Source of the DNA: Haliea sp.
GTDB taxonomy: Bacteria > Pseudomonadota > Gammaproteobacteria > Pseudomonadales > Halieaceae
DNA length: 64,000 nucleotides
Reading direction: 5' to 3'
Assembly (NCBI GenBank): GCA_024642245.1
Contig: JAHEBM010000001.1
Location: 101,693 to 165,692 of the forward strand
Shown: piece after piece, positions 10,099 through 19,342 of the stretch
Layout of the letters: every line of letters starts with the position of its first letter
Numbering within the stretch: the first letter of the stretch is position 1
Translations under genes and position numbers: made by a program
The notes under the pieces: generated by a model
The model's input: only the letters and a program-made list of their open reading frames with translations
What the model was told of the DNA's origin: nothing
The model's database searches: none

Positions 10099-10667
10099 GG
10101 CAGGTTGAACAGGTCTCGCCAGCGCTGCTCCAGCACAGCAACACCCAGGTTTTCCAGGGTGGCGATGTTCCGCGCCGGAATTTCATCCGGGTCGGTACTG
10201 TCGTCCAGCACACGGGTCAGCATATCCTCCCGCAGCAGGTGCACCATGGGATAGGGCGAACGATTGCTATAATGGCTGGCCGCAGCGACCGCCTCCCCCG
10301 CAAAAAGGTAGTTCGGGTGGAAACTTGCCAGTTGCACCATGCCCTCAAGCCCCGCCGCCAACAACAGGTCCTGGGCATCGTCGATAAAATCCAGGTACTC
10401 CTCGAAGTCGCCCAGGGCGGCGGGAAAAGCAAGCAGCGTGGTCGCGACCTCCTCCTCACTACTGTGCTGGAACAGATCCAGCTCCCGCAGGAATGCCCTG
10501 CGCAAATCGGCAGGCTCGGTCTGCTCACTGATGGCAATGCGCAGGCTTGCTGCCCCCAGCAAGGGGCGCGCGAACGGGCAGAGATTCAGGCCGACGACAA
10601 ATCTCGCCAGCCAGGCACGGATATGCGCTTCCGCGATGGCCGGGTCAACAGAGGGCGACAATGACAT
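10095..10667 (-). CDS. DUF1415 family protein of unknown function
   Basis: The 190-residue protein looks like the DUF1415 family: it begins with an acidic helix, then FVVGLNLCPFARP near residues 24-36, a central TTLLAFPAALGDFEEYLDF, and FHPNYLFAG with a nearby NRSPYPMVHLLRE near 135-147. No signal peptide or membrane segment is seen. The start overlaps the rubredoxin reductase stop as TGATG, so translation is probably coupled. The stop overlaps recG by four bases. Function is unknown; coupling to an electron-transfer protein hints at redox-linked work, which is inference. Confidence 0.75.
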   Translation of the reverse strand: MSLSPSVDPAIAEAHIRAWLARFVVGLNLCPFARPLLGAASLRIAISEQTEPADLRRAFLRELDLFQHSSEEEVATTLLAFPAALGDFEEYLDFIDDAQDLLLAAGLEGMVQLASFHPNYLFAGEAVAAASHYSNRSPYPMVHLLREDMLTRVLDDSTDPDEIPARNIATLENLGVAVLEQRWRDLFNLP

Positions 10668-12037
10668 CAGCCCATAATGGCCGGCAATTCCTTCTGCAGT
10701 GCCATCTTTTCCTTTGTCGCCTCGCCGGTCAGGGCAAAACCGAGCAGCTTGCCACTGCCGTCGCGGAACTCGGCTTTCACATTGCTACCCTGGGCCTCCA
10801 CGGACCATTCGCCCTCGGCCCCGGGCGCCGGTGGCGCAACCACGACCGGGCAGGCCGGGGTTTTGATCGTGACCGGCATGGCCGGGTAGGTGACCTCGGT
10901 TGGCTCTCCAGCCAGGGTCTTGCCCAGGGCCCGGGCCGCGGCTACCAGCGGTGCGACATACACCAGCACGTGGCCATCAACCTCGGCACAATCGCCCATG
11001 GCATAGACATTGGGGGTGCTGGTTTCCAGCAACCGATTGGTGATAATGCCCCGGTTGGTTGCAATCCCCGAGGCCCTGGCCAGGCCAGTGCGCGGCCTGA
11101 CCCCCACCGCGGACAGGACGATGTCCGCAGCAATCGTCCGGCCGTTGTTCAGGCTCACTGCCACGCCGTTATCCGACCTGTTCACGGCGGTCACCAGCGG
11201 GCCGAAGTGGAATGTTGCCCCCTTCTCCTCCAGTGCGGCCTGCACGGCTTTACCCGCGGCTTCCGGCAACAGGGTTGGCAGGCAGTACGCCAGGGGATCG
11301 ACTGCTTCCACCTCAAAACCACCATTGATCAGGTCGTTGGTAAACTCACAGCCGATCAGGCCGCCCCCGATAATGCAGATTTTCCTGACCTTGTTCTTGG
11401 CAACGGCCGTGCGAAAATCATCGTAATCGAGCAGGTCATTGACGGAGTAAACCAGCTCCAGCGCATCGCCCTGTAGCGGCGGACTGATCACCTCGGCACC
11501 CACCGCAAGCACCAGCTTACCGTAGTGAATTGCAGTCTGGGCATCCCCGACCTTGATCAGCTGTTGTGCCGTATCGATCTCGTTGACCCGGGTCATGGTC
11601 CAGACACTGGCCTTGAGCAGCCTGGCCATGCTGCCAGCGTCCAGCTGGGCAAGGTCGTTGGCGCTGTGGTCCTTGGTGTACCCGGTGGACAACATGGGCT
11701 TTGAATAGGAACGTCCGTCATCCGAGCTTATGAGAATCAGGGGCGTGCTGTCGTCATACTTGCGAAATTCTTTGGCGAGGCTGTAGCCCGCCAGGCCGGT
11801 ACCGATAATGACGACGGGGGCATTGACCTTATCAACGACCGGCTCCTCGTGATGGGGGGTATCATCTACAGGTGCTTCCTCGAGTAATTCGAAATCCTCC
11901 TTACCCACGCCGCAGTCGGGACAAAGCCAGTCCTCGGGTACATCCTCCCACTTGGTGCCCGGGGCAATGCCGTCATCCGGCCAACCTTCTTTTTCATCGT
12001 AAATCAGGCCACATACAATACATTCCCACTTACTCAT
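10667..12037 (-). CDS. Fused rubredoxin / rubredoxin reductase
   Basis: This 456-residue protein joins a rubredoxin (residues 1-52; iron ligands Cys6, Cys9, Cys39, Cys42 in CIVCG and CPDCG) to an FAD/NAD(P)H oxidoreductase starting near residue 70. The FAD motif is [10 protein letters not shown] (79-84 GTGLAG), a second nucleotide motif is [11 protein letters not shown] near 220, and [12 protein letters not shown] near 360 is the FAD-binding closing motif. Rubredoxins and their reductases pass electrons from NADH to alkane hydroxylases or oxygen/peroxide reductases and are usually separate genes. The ATG at 12037 matches the rubredoxin N terminus; a longer upstream reading adds 29 unlike residues. 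No alkane hydroxylase is visible nearby. Confidence 0.88.
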   Translation of the reverse strand: MSKWECIVCGLIYDEKEGWPDDGIAPGTKWEDVPEDWLCPDCGVGKEDFELLEEAPVDDTPHHEEPVVDKVNAPVVIIGTGLAGYSLAKEFRKYDDSTPLILISSDDGRSYSKPMLSTGYTKDHSANDLAQLDAGSMARLLKASVWTMTRVNEIDTAQQLIKVGDAQTAIHYGKLVLAVGAEVISPPLQGDALELVYSVNDLLDYDDFRTAVAKNKVRKICIIGGGLIGCEFTNDLINGGFEVEAVDPLAYCLPTLLPEAAGKAVQAALEEKGATFHFGPLVTAVNRSDNGVAVSLNNGRTIAADIVLSAVGVRPRTGLARASGIATNRGIITNRLLETSTPNVYAMGDCAEVDGHVLVYVAPLVAAARALGKTLAGEPTEVTYPAMPVTIKTPACPVVVAPPAPGAEGEWSVEAQGSNVKAEFRDGSGKLLGFALTGEATKEKMALQKELPAIMG

Positions 12038-12139
12038 GCCTGGTCTCTCTCTGTATTCCCCGGAAGCTTTTTTCAGCGCCATTGCAGGCAGTCGACCGAA
12101 AATCGACTGCGGGGTTATGGTCAAAATTTGGATCGCAAC

Positions 12140-12167
12140 ACTATAGGGTTGTGTAAAAATTGTGCAA
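12140..12167 (-). promoter_or_regulatory. Sigma-70-like promoter for the rubredoxin reductase gene
   Basis: On the minus strand TTGCAC (12162-12167) and TATAGT (12140-12145) are separated by 16 bases, a fair sigma-70 promoter. It would start transcription about 95 bases before the rubredoxin ATG. It lies in the divergent gap with ubiC. Confidence 0.5.
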
Positions 12168-12280
12168 GGGTTTTATCCCGGCGCGGGTCGGACAAACTGA
12201 ACCGGGTGGCCGGGCTTGCATGCACCTTCCCTATCAAGCATCCTCGCTGCCTCCCCGGACGAGAGCGAGCCCGAGATAGC

Positions 12281-12910
12281 GTGCCCAGTTCCCCCAATTT
12301 CCGCCGTATTGACCGTGAACCCCGGTGGCGAGCGACACGGCTTTACACCACCTCCGGGTTGCCCCCGGCCTGCCGGCCCTGGCTGCTCGACGATGGCTCC
12401 CTGACGAGTCGCCTGGTTGACATGGGCCGCGGGGAATTCAGGGTGCAGCGCCTGTACCAGGGCTGGCAGCTGCCACTGCTCTCGGAGTGCAAGCTGCTCG
12501 GGGTGCCAATCCGGCAGCGGGCGCTGGTGAGGGAGGTGGGCCTGATGCTGGGGAGCCGGGTTGTCGTCTTCGCCCGCAGCGTTTTTCCCGTGACCAGTCT
12601 CACAGGTGACCTCGCCCACCTGCGCTATCTGCAGAACCAATCACTGGGCGCGATACTGTTCAGGCACCCCAATATGCACCGCAGCCCTTTTGAGGTGGTG
12701 CGGATGCCCGGCGACAGTGACTACCTCCCCCGGGAACTGCGCCAATCGTCACCAGCATGGGGGCGCCGCTCACGTTTCCTGATCGGCGGGCGCAGCCTGA
12801 TGGTAAGCGAGGTGTTCCTGCAGGGCTTCACGCCGTGGATTTCAGCCCTGCCGGTGCACAGGGCCCAGCGTGGCACGGTCAGCGCTGCAATTGTGCCGCC
12901 AACCCAGTAA
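12281..12910 (+). CDS. ubiC: Chorismate lyase
   Basis: UbiC converts chorismate to 4-hydroxybenzoate and pyruvate, the first committed step of ubiquinone synthesis. Recognisable segments are [27 protein letters not shown] (the arginine equivalent to the substrate-binding Arg of E. coli UbiC), [12 protein letters not shown], and VSEVFLQGF containing the catalytic glutamate. The start is uncertain. The frame is open from 12128, but the N-terminal 50 residues of that reading look non-coding. GTG at 12281 gives 209 residues, still longer than E. coli UbiC (165). ubiA follows 35 bases downstream in the usual order. Confidence 0.85.
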   Translation: MPSSPNFRRIDREPRWRATRLYTTSGLPPACRPWLLDDGSLTSRLVDMGRGEFRVQRLYQGWQLPLLSECKLLGVPIRQRALVREVGLMLGSRVVVFARSVFPVTSLTGDLAHLRYLQNQSLGAILFRHPNMHRSPFEVVRMPGDSDYLPRELRQSSPAWGRRSRFLIGGRSLMVSEVFLQGFTPWISALPVHRAQRGTVSAAIVPPTQ

Positions 12911-12945
12911 GCTTGGTGTCTCCCGGACCCGTCACAGACCGATTC

Positions 12946-13806
12946 ATGCCGAAGACCTCGAAAACCAGCGCTCTGCTGCAGCTTATTCGCTTCGACAAGC
13001 CCATTGGTACATTGTTGCTGCTGTGGCCCACGCTCTGGGCCCTGTGGATTGCTGCCGGCTCGGTGCCGGACATTCGCCTGCTGGCAATATTCGTGGCGGG
13101 CACCTTTCTCACGCGCTCCGCGGGCTGCATTGTCAACGACCTGGCCGATCGCCGTGTGGACGGGGCCGTCAAGCGAACCAGCGGGCGTCCGCTCGTCACC
13201 GGTGCTGTCACGGAAAAGGAGGCGCTGGCGCTTTTTTTCACCCTGATGCTGTTGGCCTTCGTGCTGGTATTGTTCACCAATGCCCTGACGGTAAGCCTGT
13301 CTGTTGTCGCGGTGGTGCTGGCCTCTACCTACCCGTTCATGAAACGCTACACCCAGCTGCCGCAGCTCGTGCTCGGGCTGGCCTTTTCCTGGGGTATCCC
13401 CATGGCTTTTGCCGCCCAGACCGGCACACTCCCGGCGGGGCTCTGGCTGGTGTTTCTGGGCAATCTCTGGTGGATCGTCGCGTACGACACCAAATACGCC
13501 ATGGTAGACCGCGATGACGACATACCCGCGGGCGTCAAATCCACCGCTATCCTGTTCGGTCGCCACGACCGTTTAGCCATTGCGATACTCCAGCTGTTGT
13601 GCCTGCTGACACTGTACCTGGCGGGGCGGGCGTTCTCCCTGGGGCCCTGCTTCAACCTGTCCCTGGTGGTTTCAGGCGGCCTGTTTGGCTACCAGCAATA
13701 TCTCATTCGCCATCGCGAGCGCGACGCCTGCTTCAGGGCCTTCCTTAACAACAACTGGGTGGGGCTGGTGATATTCGTCGGCATCGTTCTGCATTACGGC
13801 ACCTGA
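12946..13806 (+). CDS. ubiA: 4-hydroxybenzoate octaprenyltransferase
   Basis: UbiA attaches the polyprenyl tail to 4-hydroxybenzoate at the inner membrane. From the ATG at 12946 it is 286 residues, close to the 290 of E. coli. The first aspartate-rich motif NDLADRRVD is at residues 64-72 and the second, [12 protein letters not shown], near 184-195. Eight to nine hydrophobic helices fill the rest. The frame extends upstream into ubiC and a GTG at 12916 is possible, but the 12946 start fits the family. The stop is followed at once by the acyltransferase-like gene. Confidence 0.94.
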   Translation: MPKTSKTSALLQLIRFDKPIGTLLLLWPTLWALWIAAGSVPDIRLLAIFVAGTFLTRSAGCIVNDLADRRVDGAVKRTSGRPLVTGAVTEKEALALFFTLMLLAFVLVLFTNALTVSLSVVAVVLASTYPFMKRYTQLPQLVLGLAFSWGIPMAFAAQTGTLPAGLWLVFLGNLWWIVAYDTKYAMVDRDDDIPAGVKSTAILFGRHDRLAIAILQLLCLLTLYLAGRAFSLGPCFNLSLVVSGGLFGYQQYLIRHRERDACFRAFLNNNWVGLVIFVGIVLHYGT

Positions 13807-13818
13807 GTGAATGGCTCA

Positions 13819-14967
13819 ATGTCTGTGACAGTGGAGTTCCTCAGCAGTCTTGCACAGGTCGCCGCAACCGACTGGAACGCCGTTGCGGGGGAGGACTACC
13901 CGTTCATCCGCCATGAGTTTCTTTACGGTCTTGAGCAAACCCGTTCCGCCTGCGCAGACACGGGCTGGCAGGCCTGTCACCTGCTTATGCGGGACGCTGT
14001 GGGCATCCTCGCCGTCATGCCGCTTTACCTCAAATCCCACTCCTATGGCGAGTATGTATTTGACTGGTCCTGGGCGGACGCGTGGCAGCGCAGCGGCCTC
14101 AGCTATTATCCCAAGCTGGTAAGCGCCATACCCTTCACCCCGGCCACGGGTCCCCGCCTCTGCATGCGGCCGGATGCGAACGCCGAAGCAACCTGGGCCA
14201 CGGCCCTGCAGGCGATACGGCAATTGGCAAGCCGACAGGAAATTTCTTCCTGGCACCTGCTCTTTCCCGAGGAAAAAGTTGCCTCGCGCTTACTGCAGGC
14301 CGGCCTGCACCGGCGAACCGCCACCCAGTTTCACTGGCTTAACCGGGGCTATGATTGCTTTGATGATTTCCTGGCGGAGTTCACCAGCCGCAAACGCAAG
14401 AACCTGCGCCGGGAGCGGGCCCGGGTCGCAGAGCAGGGCATCGTCCTGAAGACCCTCCACGGCACAGACATCGGTACACAGCACTGGCGGCAGTTTCACC
14501 GGTTTTACCAGTTAACCTATGCCAAGCGCAGCGGGCACGGGGGCTATCTCACCGAAGCCTTTTTTACCGAAACCGCCCCGCGACTCGGCGACCAGGTGAT
14601 CATGGTGCTGGCCTACCTGGAAGGCCATGCAGTGGCGGGCGCACTGTATTTTCGTTCCGCCGATACGCTTTACGGGCGTTACTGGGGCTGTGAGCGCGAA
14701 TACGATTGCCTGCATTTCGAGGCCTGCTACTACCAGGGTATTGAATACTGCATCAAGCACGGTCTCAGTCGCTTTGACCCGGGCGCCCAGGGTGAACACA
14801 AAATCCAGCGGGGCTTTCGCCCGGTTCCCACCTGGTCAAACCACTGGATTGCCGATCCGCGCCTGTCGGCAGCCGTCGGTGACTTTACGCGCAGCGAGGC
14901 AGTTCACAACGAGGCTTATCTGCGACAGGCATCCACTTTGCTGCCATTCAGGACAAGCGACGGCTGA
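13819..14967 (+). CDS. FemAB-like N-acyltransferase (DUF482 type)
   Basis: The 382-residue protein resembles the peptidogalycan/FemAB-like acyltransferase family (PF04339, GNAT fold). Key segments are FIRHEFLYGLE near residues 29-39, the basic stretch FTSRKRKNLRRERARV near 190-205, YQLTYAKRSG, and the ending FDPGAQGEHKIQRGFRPVPTWSNHW near 325-350, which is diagnostic of the group. No signal peptide. A GTG at 13807 would abut the ubiA stop; I prefer the ATG at 13819. It is probably co-transcribed with ubiCA, but substrate and link to quinone synthesis are unknown. Confidence 0.75.
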   Translation: MSVTVEFLSSLAQVAATDWNAVAGEDYPFIRHEFLYGLEQTRSACADTGWQACHLLMRDAVGILAVMPLYLKSHSYGEYVFDWSWADAWQRSGLSYYPKLVSAIPFTPATGPRLCMRPDANAEATWATALQAIRQLASRQEISSWHLLFPEEKVASRLLQAGLHRRTATQFHWLNRGYDCFDDFLAEFTSRKRKNLRRERARVAEQGIVLKTLHGTDIGTQHWRQFHRFYQLTYAKRSGHGGYLTEAFFTETAPRLGDQVIMVLAYLEGHAVAGALYFRSADTLYGRYWGCEREYDCLHFEACYYQGIEYCIKHGLSRFDPGAQGEHKIQRGFRPVPTWSNHWIADPRLSAAVGDFTRSEAVHNEAYLRQASTLLPFRTSDG

Positions 14968-14983
14968 GACTAGCCATCACCCA

Positions 14984-15364
14984 TTAAACACGGCTCTTGT
15001 GCGCCAGGGTGTGTGCATGCTGCTCCCAGTTCCGACCGTCAAATTCGGTAATCCTGATTGCCTGGGGCCGGGTGTCCAGGCAATTTACATTGACATCGAT
15101 ACCGTCGGGATTGGAACGCGGCGTGTAAAACGGCTTGATGCCGCAATGACGACAGAACGTGTGCCTGGCAACCCCGGTATTGAATGTATAGCTCACCAGC
15201 GCCTCTTCACCTGTAACCAGCGTGAAGTTTACGGCCGGTACTATCAGGTGCAGGAAACCGCCCTTTGTGCATATCGAACAATTGCAGCGCTCAACATCCA
15301 GGGTCCGGGGCGCTTCCACCGTAAAACTCACCGCCCCACAGTGACAACTGCCCCGATAGATCAT
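14984..15364 (-). CDS. GFA-type zinc protein (glutathione-dependent formaldehyde-activating family)
   Basis: A 126-residue protein of the GFA/CENP-V-like family. Zinc ligands are visible as CHCGAV near residues 7-12, CNCSIC near 27-32 and CRHCGI near 72-77, the three-cluster pattern of the family. Most bacterial members have no proven activity despite the name. The ATG at 15364 has GGCAGG five bases upstream; a GTG two codons earlier is less likely. It converges with the FemAB-like gene. Confidence 0.85.
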   Translation of the reverse strand: MIYRGSCHCGAVSFTVEAPRTLDVERCNCSICTKGGFLHLIVPAVNFTLVTGEEALVSYTFNTGVARHTFCRHCGIKPFYTPRSNPDGIDVNVNCLDTRPQAIRITEFDGRNWEQHAHTLAHKSRV

Positions 15365-15464
15365 ATGCACCTGCCCAAGTTGATAAATAGGGCCCAGCGG
15401 CCCGGCTGCGACGGGAAAACCGGGTTTTTGTACAACACCCCGCGAGTACCGGCCACCATGTTAT

Positions 15465-16067
15465 CTATACCTTGCGCCACAGCAACAGGCGATTGTTGGC
15501 CGGCATCTCGTGATCGGCCTGCAGGCTGAAGCCCGCGCGCCCGGCCAGTGTGTTCACCGCATCAAAATCCCGAATGGCGCTCTGGGGGTGCTGCTGTGCC
15601 AGCCATTGGTCGAATCGGGCGTTGCTGGGGCTGGTGTACTGGCCGCCATAGTTGAAAGGGCCGTAAATCGCCAGCAATGTATCGGCGCCGGCCTGTCTGG
15701 CCAGGGCGGCGAAGCACTGCTCCACCGCGGGAAATGACATGATATGCAGGCTGTTGGCGCTGAACAGTGCGTCGGGGACAGCCACCGGCCAGGGATCGGC
15801 CCGCACATCCAGCGCCAGCGGCGGCAGCAGGTTATTACCGGTGTACGCGGCGCAGCGCGGTTGCAGAACCGGCAGGTTACCGGGCAGTTCGGTAGGCTGC
15901 CACTGCAACCAGGGCATATTGGCCGCAAAGTGGCAGGCATGCTGGCCGGTGCCGCTGGCGATTTCCAGCACAGCGCGCCGATCGGCAAAGGCCTGACACA
16001 ACACCTCCAGGATGAAATCCTTATTGTTTTCGCAGGACTGGGAAAAAGGCAAAGCGTCCGGGTTCAC
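15465..16067 (-). CDS. DUF938 SAM-dependent methyltransferase-like protein
   Basis: A 200-residue DUF938-family protein with a class I methyltransferase fold. It starts MNPDALPFSQSCENNKDFIL, followed by VLEIASGTGQHACHFA near residues 33-48 (the SAM-binding glycine-rich motif), LQWQPTEL and FSANSLHIMSF near 101-111. GPFNYGGQYTSPSNARFD near 136-153 is a family hallmark. Substrate is unknown. The start is two bases from the yaaA stop, suggesting co-transcription with yaaA. Confidence 0.85.
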   Translation of the reverse strand: MNPDALPFSQSCENNKDFILEVLCQAFADRRAVLEIASGTGQHACHFAANMPWLQWQPTELPGNLPVLQPRCAAYTGNNLLPPLALDVRADPWPVAVPDALFSANSLHIMSFPAVEQCFAALARQAGADTLLAIYGPFNYGGQYTSPSNARFDQWLAQQHPQSAIRDFDAVNTLAGRAGFSLQADHEMPANNRLLLWRKV

Positions 16068-16069
16068 GT

Positions 16070-16855
16070 TCAGGTCGCCGCGGGAGGTGCATCGCGGGTG
16101 AACACCAGCTCCCGGGCTGTGGACTCGGACGCGCTGTAGCGATAACCGTCACCCCTGAACTTCTTCAGGCCAGCGGGATCATTGAGTTCACGATCGATGA
16201 TAAAGCGCGCCATTTGACCCCGGGCTTTTTTCGCGAAGAAGCTGATGATCTTGTACTTGCCCGCCTTCAGGTCCTTGAACACCGGGGTGATGATTTCGGC
16301 ATCGAGGGCGCGAGGCCGGATGACCTGGAAATATTCGTTCGAAGCGAGGTTGACGAGGACTTTCGAACCGGATTTTTTCAGCTCACGGTTAAGCTCGACG
16401 GTAATGGCATCGCCCCAGAATTCGTAGAGGTTGCGCCCACCACGGTTCGCGAACTTCAGGCCCATTTCAAGCCGGTAGGGCTGCATCAGGTCAAGCGGGC
16501 GCAACATGCCGTATAAACCGGAAAGAATGCGCAGGTGCTGCTGGGCAAAACCCAGGCCAGAGGAATCCAGGCTGTCCGCGTCCAAGCCAGTGTAAACGTC
16601 GCCCCGGAAGGCGAGTATGGCCTGCTTGGCATTGGCCAGGCTGAAGGGTACTCCCCAATCCATAAAACGCCGGTGATTCAACGCCGCTATCTTCTCGCTA
16701 ACGCCCATCAACTCGCGGATATCGGCAGGGTCGAGCACGCGGGCATCATCCACCAGGTCGGCAGAGCGTTCCAGGAAACGCGGCTGGGTTGACTTGCGGG
16801 TGGTTGGGGGGGTGTCGAAATCCAGCGTCTTGGCCGGGGAAATTACCGTCAACAT
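16070..16855 (-). CDS. yaaA: Peroxide stress protein YaaA
   Basis: YaaA lowers free intracellular iron during hydrogen peroxide stress in E. coli. The 261-residue product begins MLTVISPAKTLDFDTP, has GDVYTGLDA near residue 73, LRILSGLYGMLRPLD near 96-110, and ends with the YRYSASESTARELVFTRD-type tail. Length matches the family (about 257). It is divergent from the TRAP small permease gene, with a 100-base gap. Confidence 0.92.
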   Translation of the reverse strand: MLTVISPAKTLDFDTPPTTRKSTQPRFLERSADLVDDARVLDPADIRELMGVSEKIAALNHRRFMDWGVPFSLANAKQAILAFRGDVYTGLDADSLDSSGLGFAQQHLRILSGLYGMLRPLDLMQPYRLEMGLKFANRGGRNLYEFWGDAITVELNRELKKSGSKVLVNLASNEYFQVIRPRALDAEIITPVFKDLKAGKYKIISFFAKKARGQMARFIIDRELNDPAGLKKFRGDGYRYSASESTARELVFTRDAPPAAT

Positions 16856-16955
16856 ATCTATGATTCCGTGTCAGGAAGCCGGTCTGAATAAGTTTTCACG
16901 TCGGGGAAGTGGCTATGATACTCTGCGCCACAATAATCAAAAAGACTTATCAGAC

Positions 16956-17471
16956 ATGAGTCTACTACGCGCAACTGTGCATTACATTGACGTTTTCACC
17001 GATCGCACCGGTCGCCTGCTGGCGTGGCTGGTGCTGGCCATGGCCCTGCTGACGACCGTGGTAGTGGTTATGCGATACGGCTTCAGTTACGGCTCGATAA
17101 TGGCGCAGGAAGCCGTTACCTATATGCATGGTTGCCTGTTCATGCTGGGAACCGCCTACGCGCTCAAGAGCGAATCACATGTGCGCGTGGATATTTTCTA
17201 TCGCGGTTTCAGCGCACGCACCAAAGCCTGGGTAAACAGTCTCGGTGGCATCGTCTTCCTGATGCCCCTGTGTGCTTTTATCGGTTTTTCCAGCTGGAAC
17301 TACGTGAGTGAATCCTGGTTGATACGCGAAACCTCACCGGAGCCGGGAGGTATCCCCGCCGTATTCCTGCTCAAGAGCGTAATCCCGCTGATGGCATTCA
17401 ACCTTTTTCTCCAGGGACTAGCGGAGACCTTGCGCAGCGCCCTGATACTGGTGGAGCCGCAGTCCGCATAA
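16956..17471 (+). CDS. TRAP transporter small permease (DctQ type)
   Basis: The small membrane subunit of a tripartite ATP-independent periplasmic transporter, driven by an ion gradient. The 171-residue protein has four hydrophobic helices, near residues 23-45, 55-75, 95-115 and 135-155, and the DctQ-type segment SESHVRVDIFYRGFSARTKAW near 75-95. The ATG at 16956 is preferred over an upstream reading that adds 54 residues of unlike composition. Its stop overlaps the large permease start as TAATG. Confidence 0.9.
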   Translation: MSLLRATVHYIDVFTDRTGRLLAWLVLAMALLTTVVVVMRYGFSYGSIMAQEAVTYMHGCLFMLGTAYALKSESHVRVDIFYRGFSARTKAWVNSLGGIVFLMPLCAFIGFSSWNYVSESWLIRETSPEPGGIPAVFLLKSVIPLMAFNLFLQGLAETLRSALILVEPQSA

Positions 17472-18832
17472 TGGATTATATCTCGCTCTATATGTTCCTG
17501 GCGGTTTGCCTGATGCTTATGTTCGGCTACCCGGTCGCTTTCACCCTGGCCGGCACCGCGCTGGGTTTCGCGGCTGCCGGAATTCTCACCGGCCACTTCG
17601 ATGCCAGTTTTCTCGCCGCATTGCCGGGCCGCATATTCGGGACCATGAGTAACGACACGCTTATCGCGGTGCCGCTGTTCATCCTCATGGGAGTCATACT
17701 GGAAAAATCCCGGGTGGCCGAAGAGTTGCTGGGAAGCATGGCAAAACTGTTTGGCACCATGCGTGGCGGCCTGGGTATCTCCGTCGTGGTGGTCGGTATG
17801 CTGCTTGCTGCCAGTACCGGCATCGTCGGCGCCACGGTGGTGACAATGGGGCTTCTCTCATTACCCTCAATGCTCAAGGCCGGCTACCGGCCGTCACTGG
17901 CCGCCGGTACCATTTGCGCCACCGGGACCCTCGGGCAGATCATTCCGCCGTCCATCGCCCTGGTACTGCTGGGCGACATACTCTCCAATGCCTACCAACG
18001 CGCCCAGCTGAAAATGGACATCTTCAACCCCCAGACAGTGTCCGTGGGTGACCTGTTCGTCGGGGCGCTGATACCGGGAACAATGCTGGTCGGCATGTAC
18101 ATCCTCTACCTGCTGGTTTACGCGCGCCTGAAGCCCAACGCCGCACCTGCCGCTGAAGTGGAGCACACCACTGCCATCGAGATCATGAAAGGGCTGCTGC
18201 CACCGCTGGTCCTGATCCTGCTGGTACTGGGGTCAATACTATCCGGAGCCGCAACACCTACCGAAGCAGCGGGTATCGGCGCAAGCGGTGCGCTTGTGCT
18301 GGCCTTCGGAAAAAGGCAGATGGACGTGGCGCGCTTGCGAGAGGTCGTGGTCAACACCATGGAGGTGACCGCGATGGTGTTCCTGATCCTCATAGGTGCC
18401 GCCGTATTCTCTCTCGTATTTCGTGGTTTTGGCGGCGAGGAATTAATCCACCAGTTTTTTATGGATCTTCCCGGCGGTGTGGTCGCAGCGACCCTGATCG
18501 TCATGCTGGTGATCTTCCTGCTGGGCTTTATCCTGGATTTTATCGAGATCACTTTCGTGGTCGTACCCATCGTGGGCCCCATCCTGCTGACCATGGGTGT
18601 GGATCCGATATGGCTGGGTATCATGATCGCATTGAACCTGCAGACCTCGTTCCTCACGCCACCGTTCGGGTTCGCACTTTTCTACCTGCGTGGGGTTGCC
18701 CCGCCGGAGCTCACGACCGGCGCTATCTACCGCGGTGTTGTTCCCTTTATACTGATCCAGATCCTCGCCATGGTGGCCCTGTGGTATTGGCCGGCGATGG
18801 CTACCTGGCTGCCAGCACTGCTTAAAAACTAG
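17471..18832 (+). CDS. TRAP transporter large permease (DctM type)
   Basis: The 453-residue large membrane subunit, which forms the solute and ion path. It has about 12 hydrophobic helices. Typical DctM segments include GYPVAFTLAGTALGF near residues 18-32, the AVPLFILMGVILEKS region near 66-80, LAASTGIVGATVVTMGLLSLP near 116-136, and the ending NLQTSFLTPPFGFALFYLRG near 390-409. The start overlaps the small permease stop by one base, so the pair is translationally coupled. The periplasmic binding partner is encoded separately at 19343-20500. Confidence 0.95.
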   Translation: MDYISLYMFLAVCLMLMFGYPVAFTLAGTALGFAAAGILTGHFDASFLAALPGRIFGTMSNDTLIAVPLFILMGVILEKSRVAEELLGSMAKLFGTMRGGLGISVVVVGMLLAASTGIVGATVVTMGLLSLPSMLKAGYRPSLAAGTICATGTLGQIIPPSIALVLLGDILSNAYQRAQLKMDIFNPQTVSVGDLFVGALIPGTMLVGMYILYLLVYARLKPNAAPAAEVEHTTAIEIMKGLLPPLVLILLVLGSILSGAATPTEAAGIGASGALVLAFGKRQMDVARLREVVVNTMEVTAMVFLILIGAAVFSLVFRGFGGEELIHQFFMDLPGGVVAATLIVMLVIFLLGFILDFIEITFVVVPIVGPILLTMGVDPIWLGIMIALNLQTSFLTPPFGFALFYLRGVAPPELTTGAIYRGVVPFILIQILAMVALWYWPAMATWLPALLKN

Positions 18833-18895
18833 TCTGGTGTACCGCTGGAAGAAACATTGCGGCAATAAGCGACCAACAATAATTAGGCCTATACC

Positions 18896-19288
18896 ATGAG
18901 CGACATCGACAGCGCACCAGTTCCCCAGGGTGACCTCGCCCTGCAGACCGTAGCCATGCCGAAGGATACCAATGCCAACGGCGACATCTTCGGTGGCTGG
19001 CTATTGTCACAAATGGATATCGCCGGCATGGTCACCGCCAGCGAGGTGGCCGGCGGCCGCGTGGCGACGGTGGCTATTGACGGCATGGCATTCCTGACCC
19101 CGGTTCACGTGGGAGCGGTCGTTTCCTGCTACTGCGACGTGCTGGAGATAGGCCGCAGTTCCATTCGCATCGTAGTGGAAGTGTGGATCAATTCGCCCCA
19201 CGACGGTGAGCCGCTCAAGGTAACCGAAGGTGAGTTTGTCTTCGTCGCCATCGACCAGTCCGGGCGGACCAGGGCAATCCAGAACTAG
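18896..19288 (+). CDS. YciA-like acyl-CoA thioesterase
   Basis: A 130-residue hotdog-fold thioesterase hydrolysing acyl-CoA. NANGDIFGGWLLSQMD at about residues 24-39 carries the catalytic Asn-Asp region of the YciA/BACH group, and VATVAIDGMAFLTPVHVGAVV follows near 57-77. Length fits YciA (132 residues in E. coli). It lies 63 bases after the TRAP large permease gene on the same strand and separates it from the substrate-binding gene. A link with the imported carboxylate is inference. Confidence 0.88.
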   Translation: MSDIDSAPVPQGDLALQTVAMPKDTNANGDIFGGWLLSQMDIAGMVTASEVAGGRVATVAIDGMAFLTPVHVGAVVSCYCDVLEIGRSSIRIVVEVWINSPHDGEPLKVTEGEFVFVAIDQSGRTRAIQN

Positions 19289-19342
19289 TGTCGCACTGCC
19301 TCTGGATATGCCAATAAGCAGACAGCGCCCGTCCCACGAAAA

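Noticed and set aside
10268..10275. TATAAT-like box on the plus strand
   Set aside because: It lies inside the DUF1415 gene with no downstream plus-strand gene in range.
12128..12280. N-terminal extension of ubiC by 51 residues
   Set aside because: The residues are Arg/Cys-rich and unlike chorismate lyase, and the stretch holds the divergent rubredoxin promoter.
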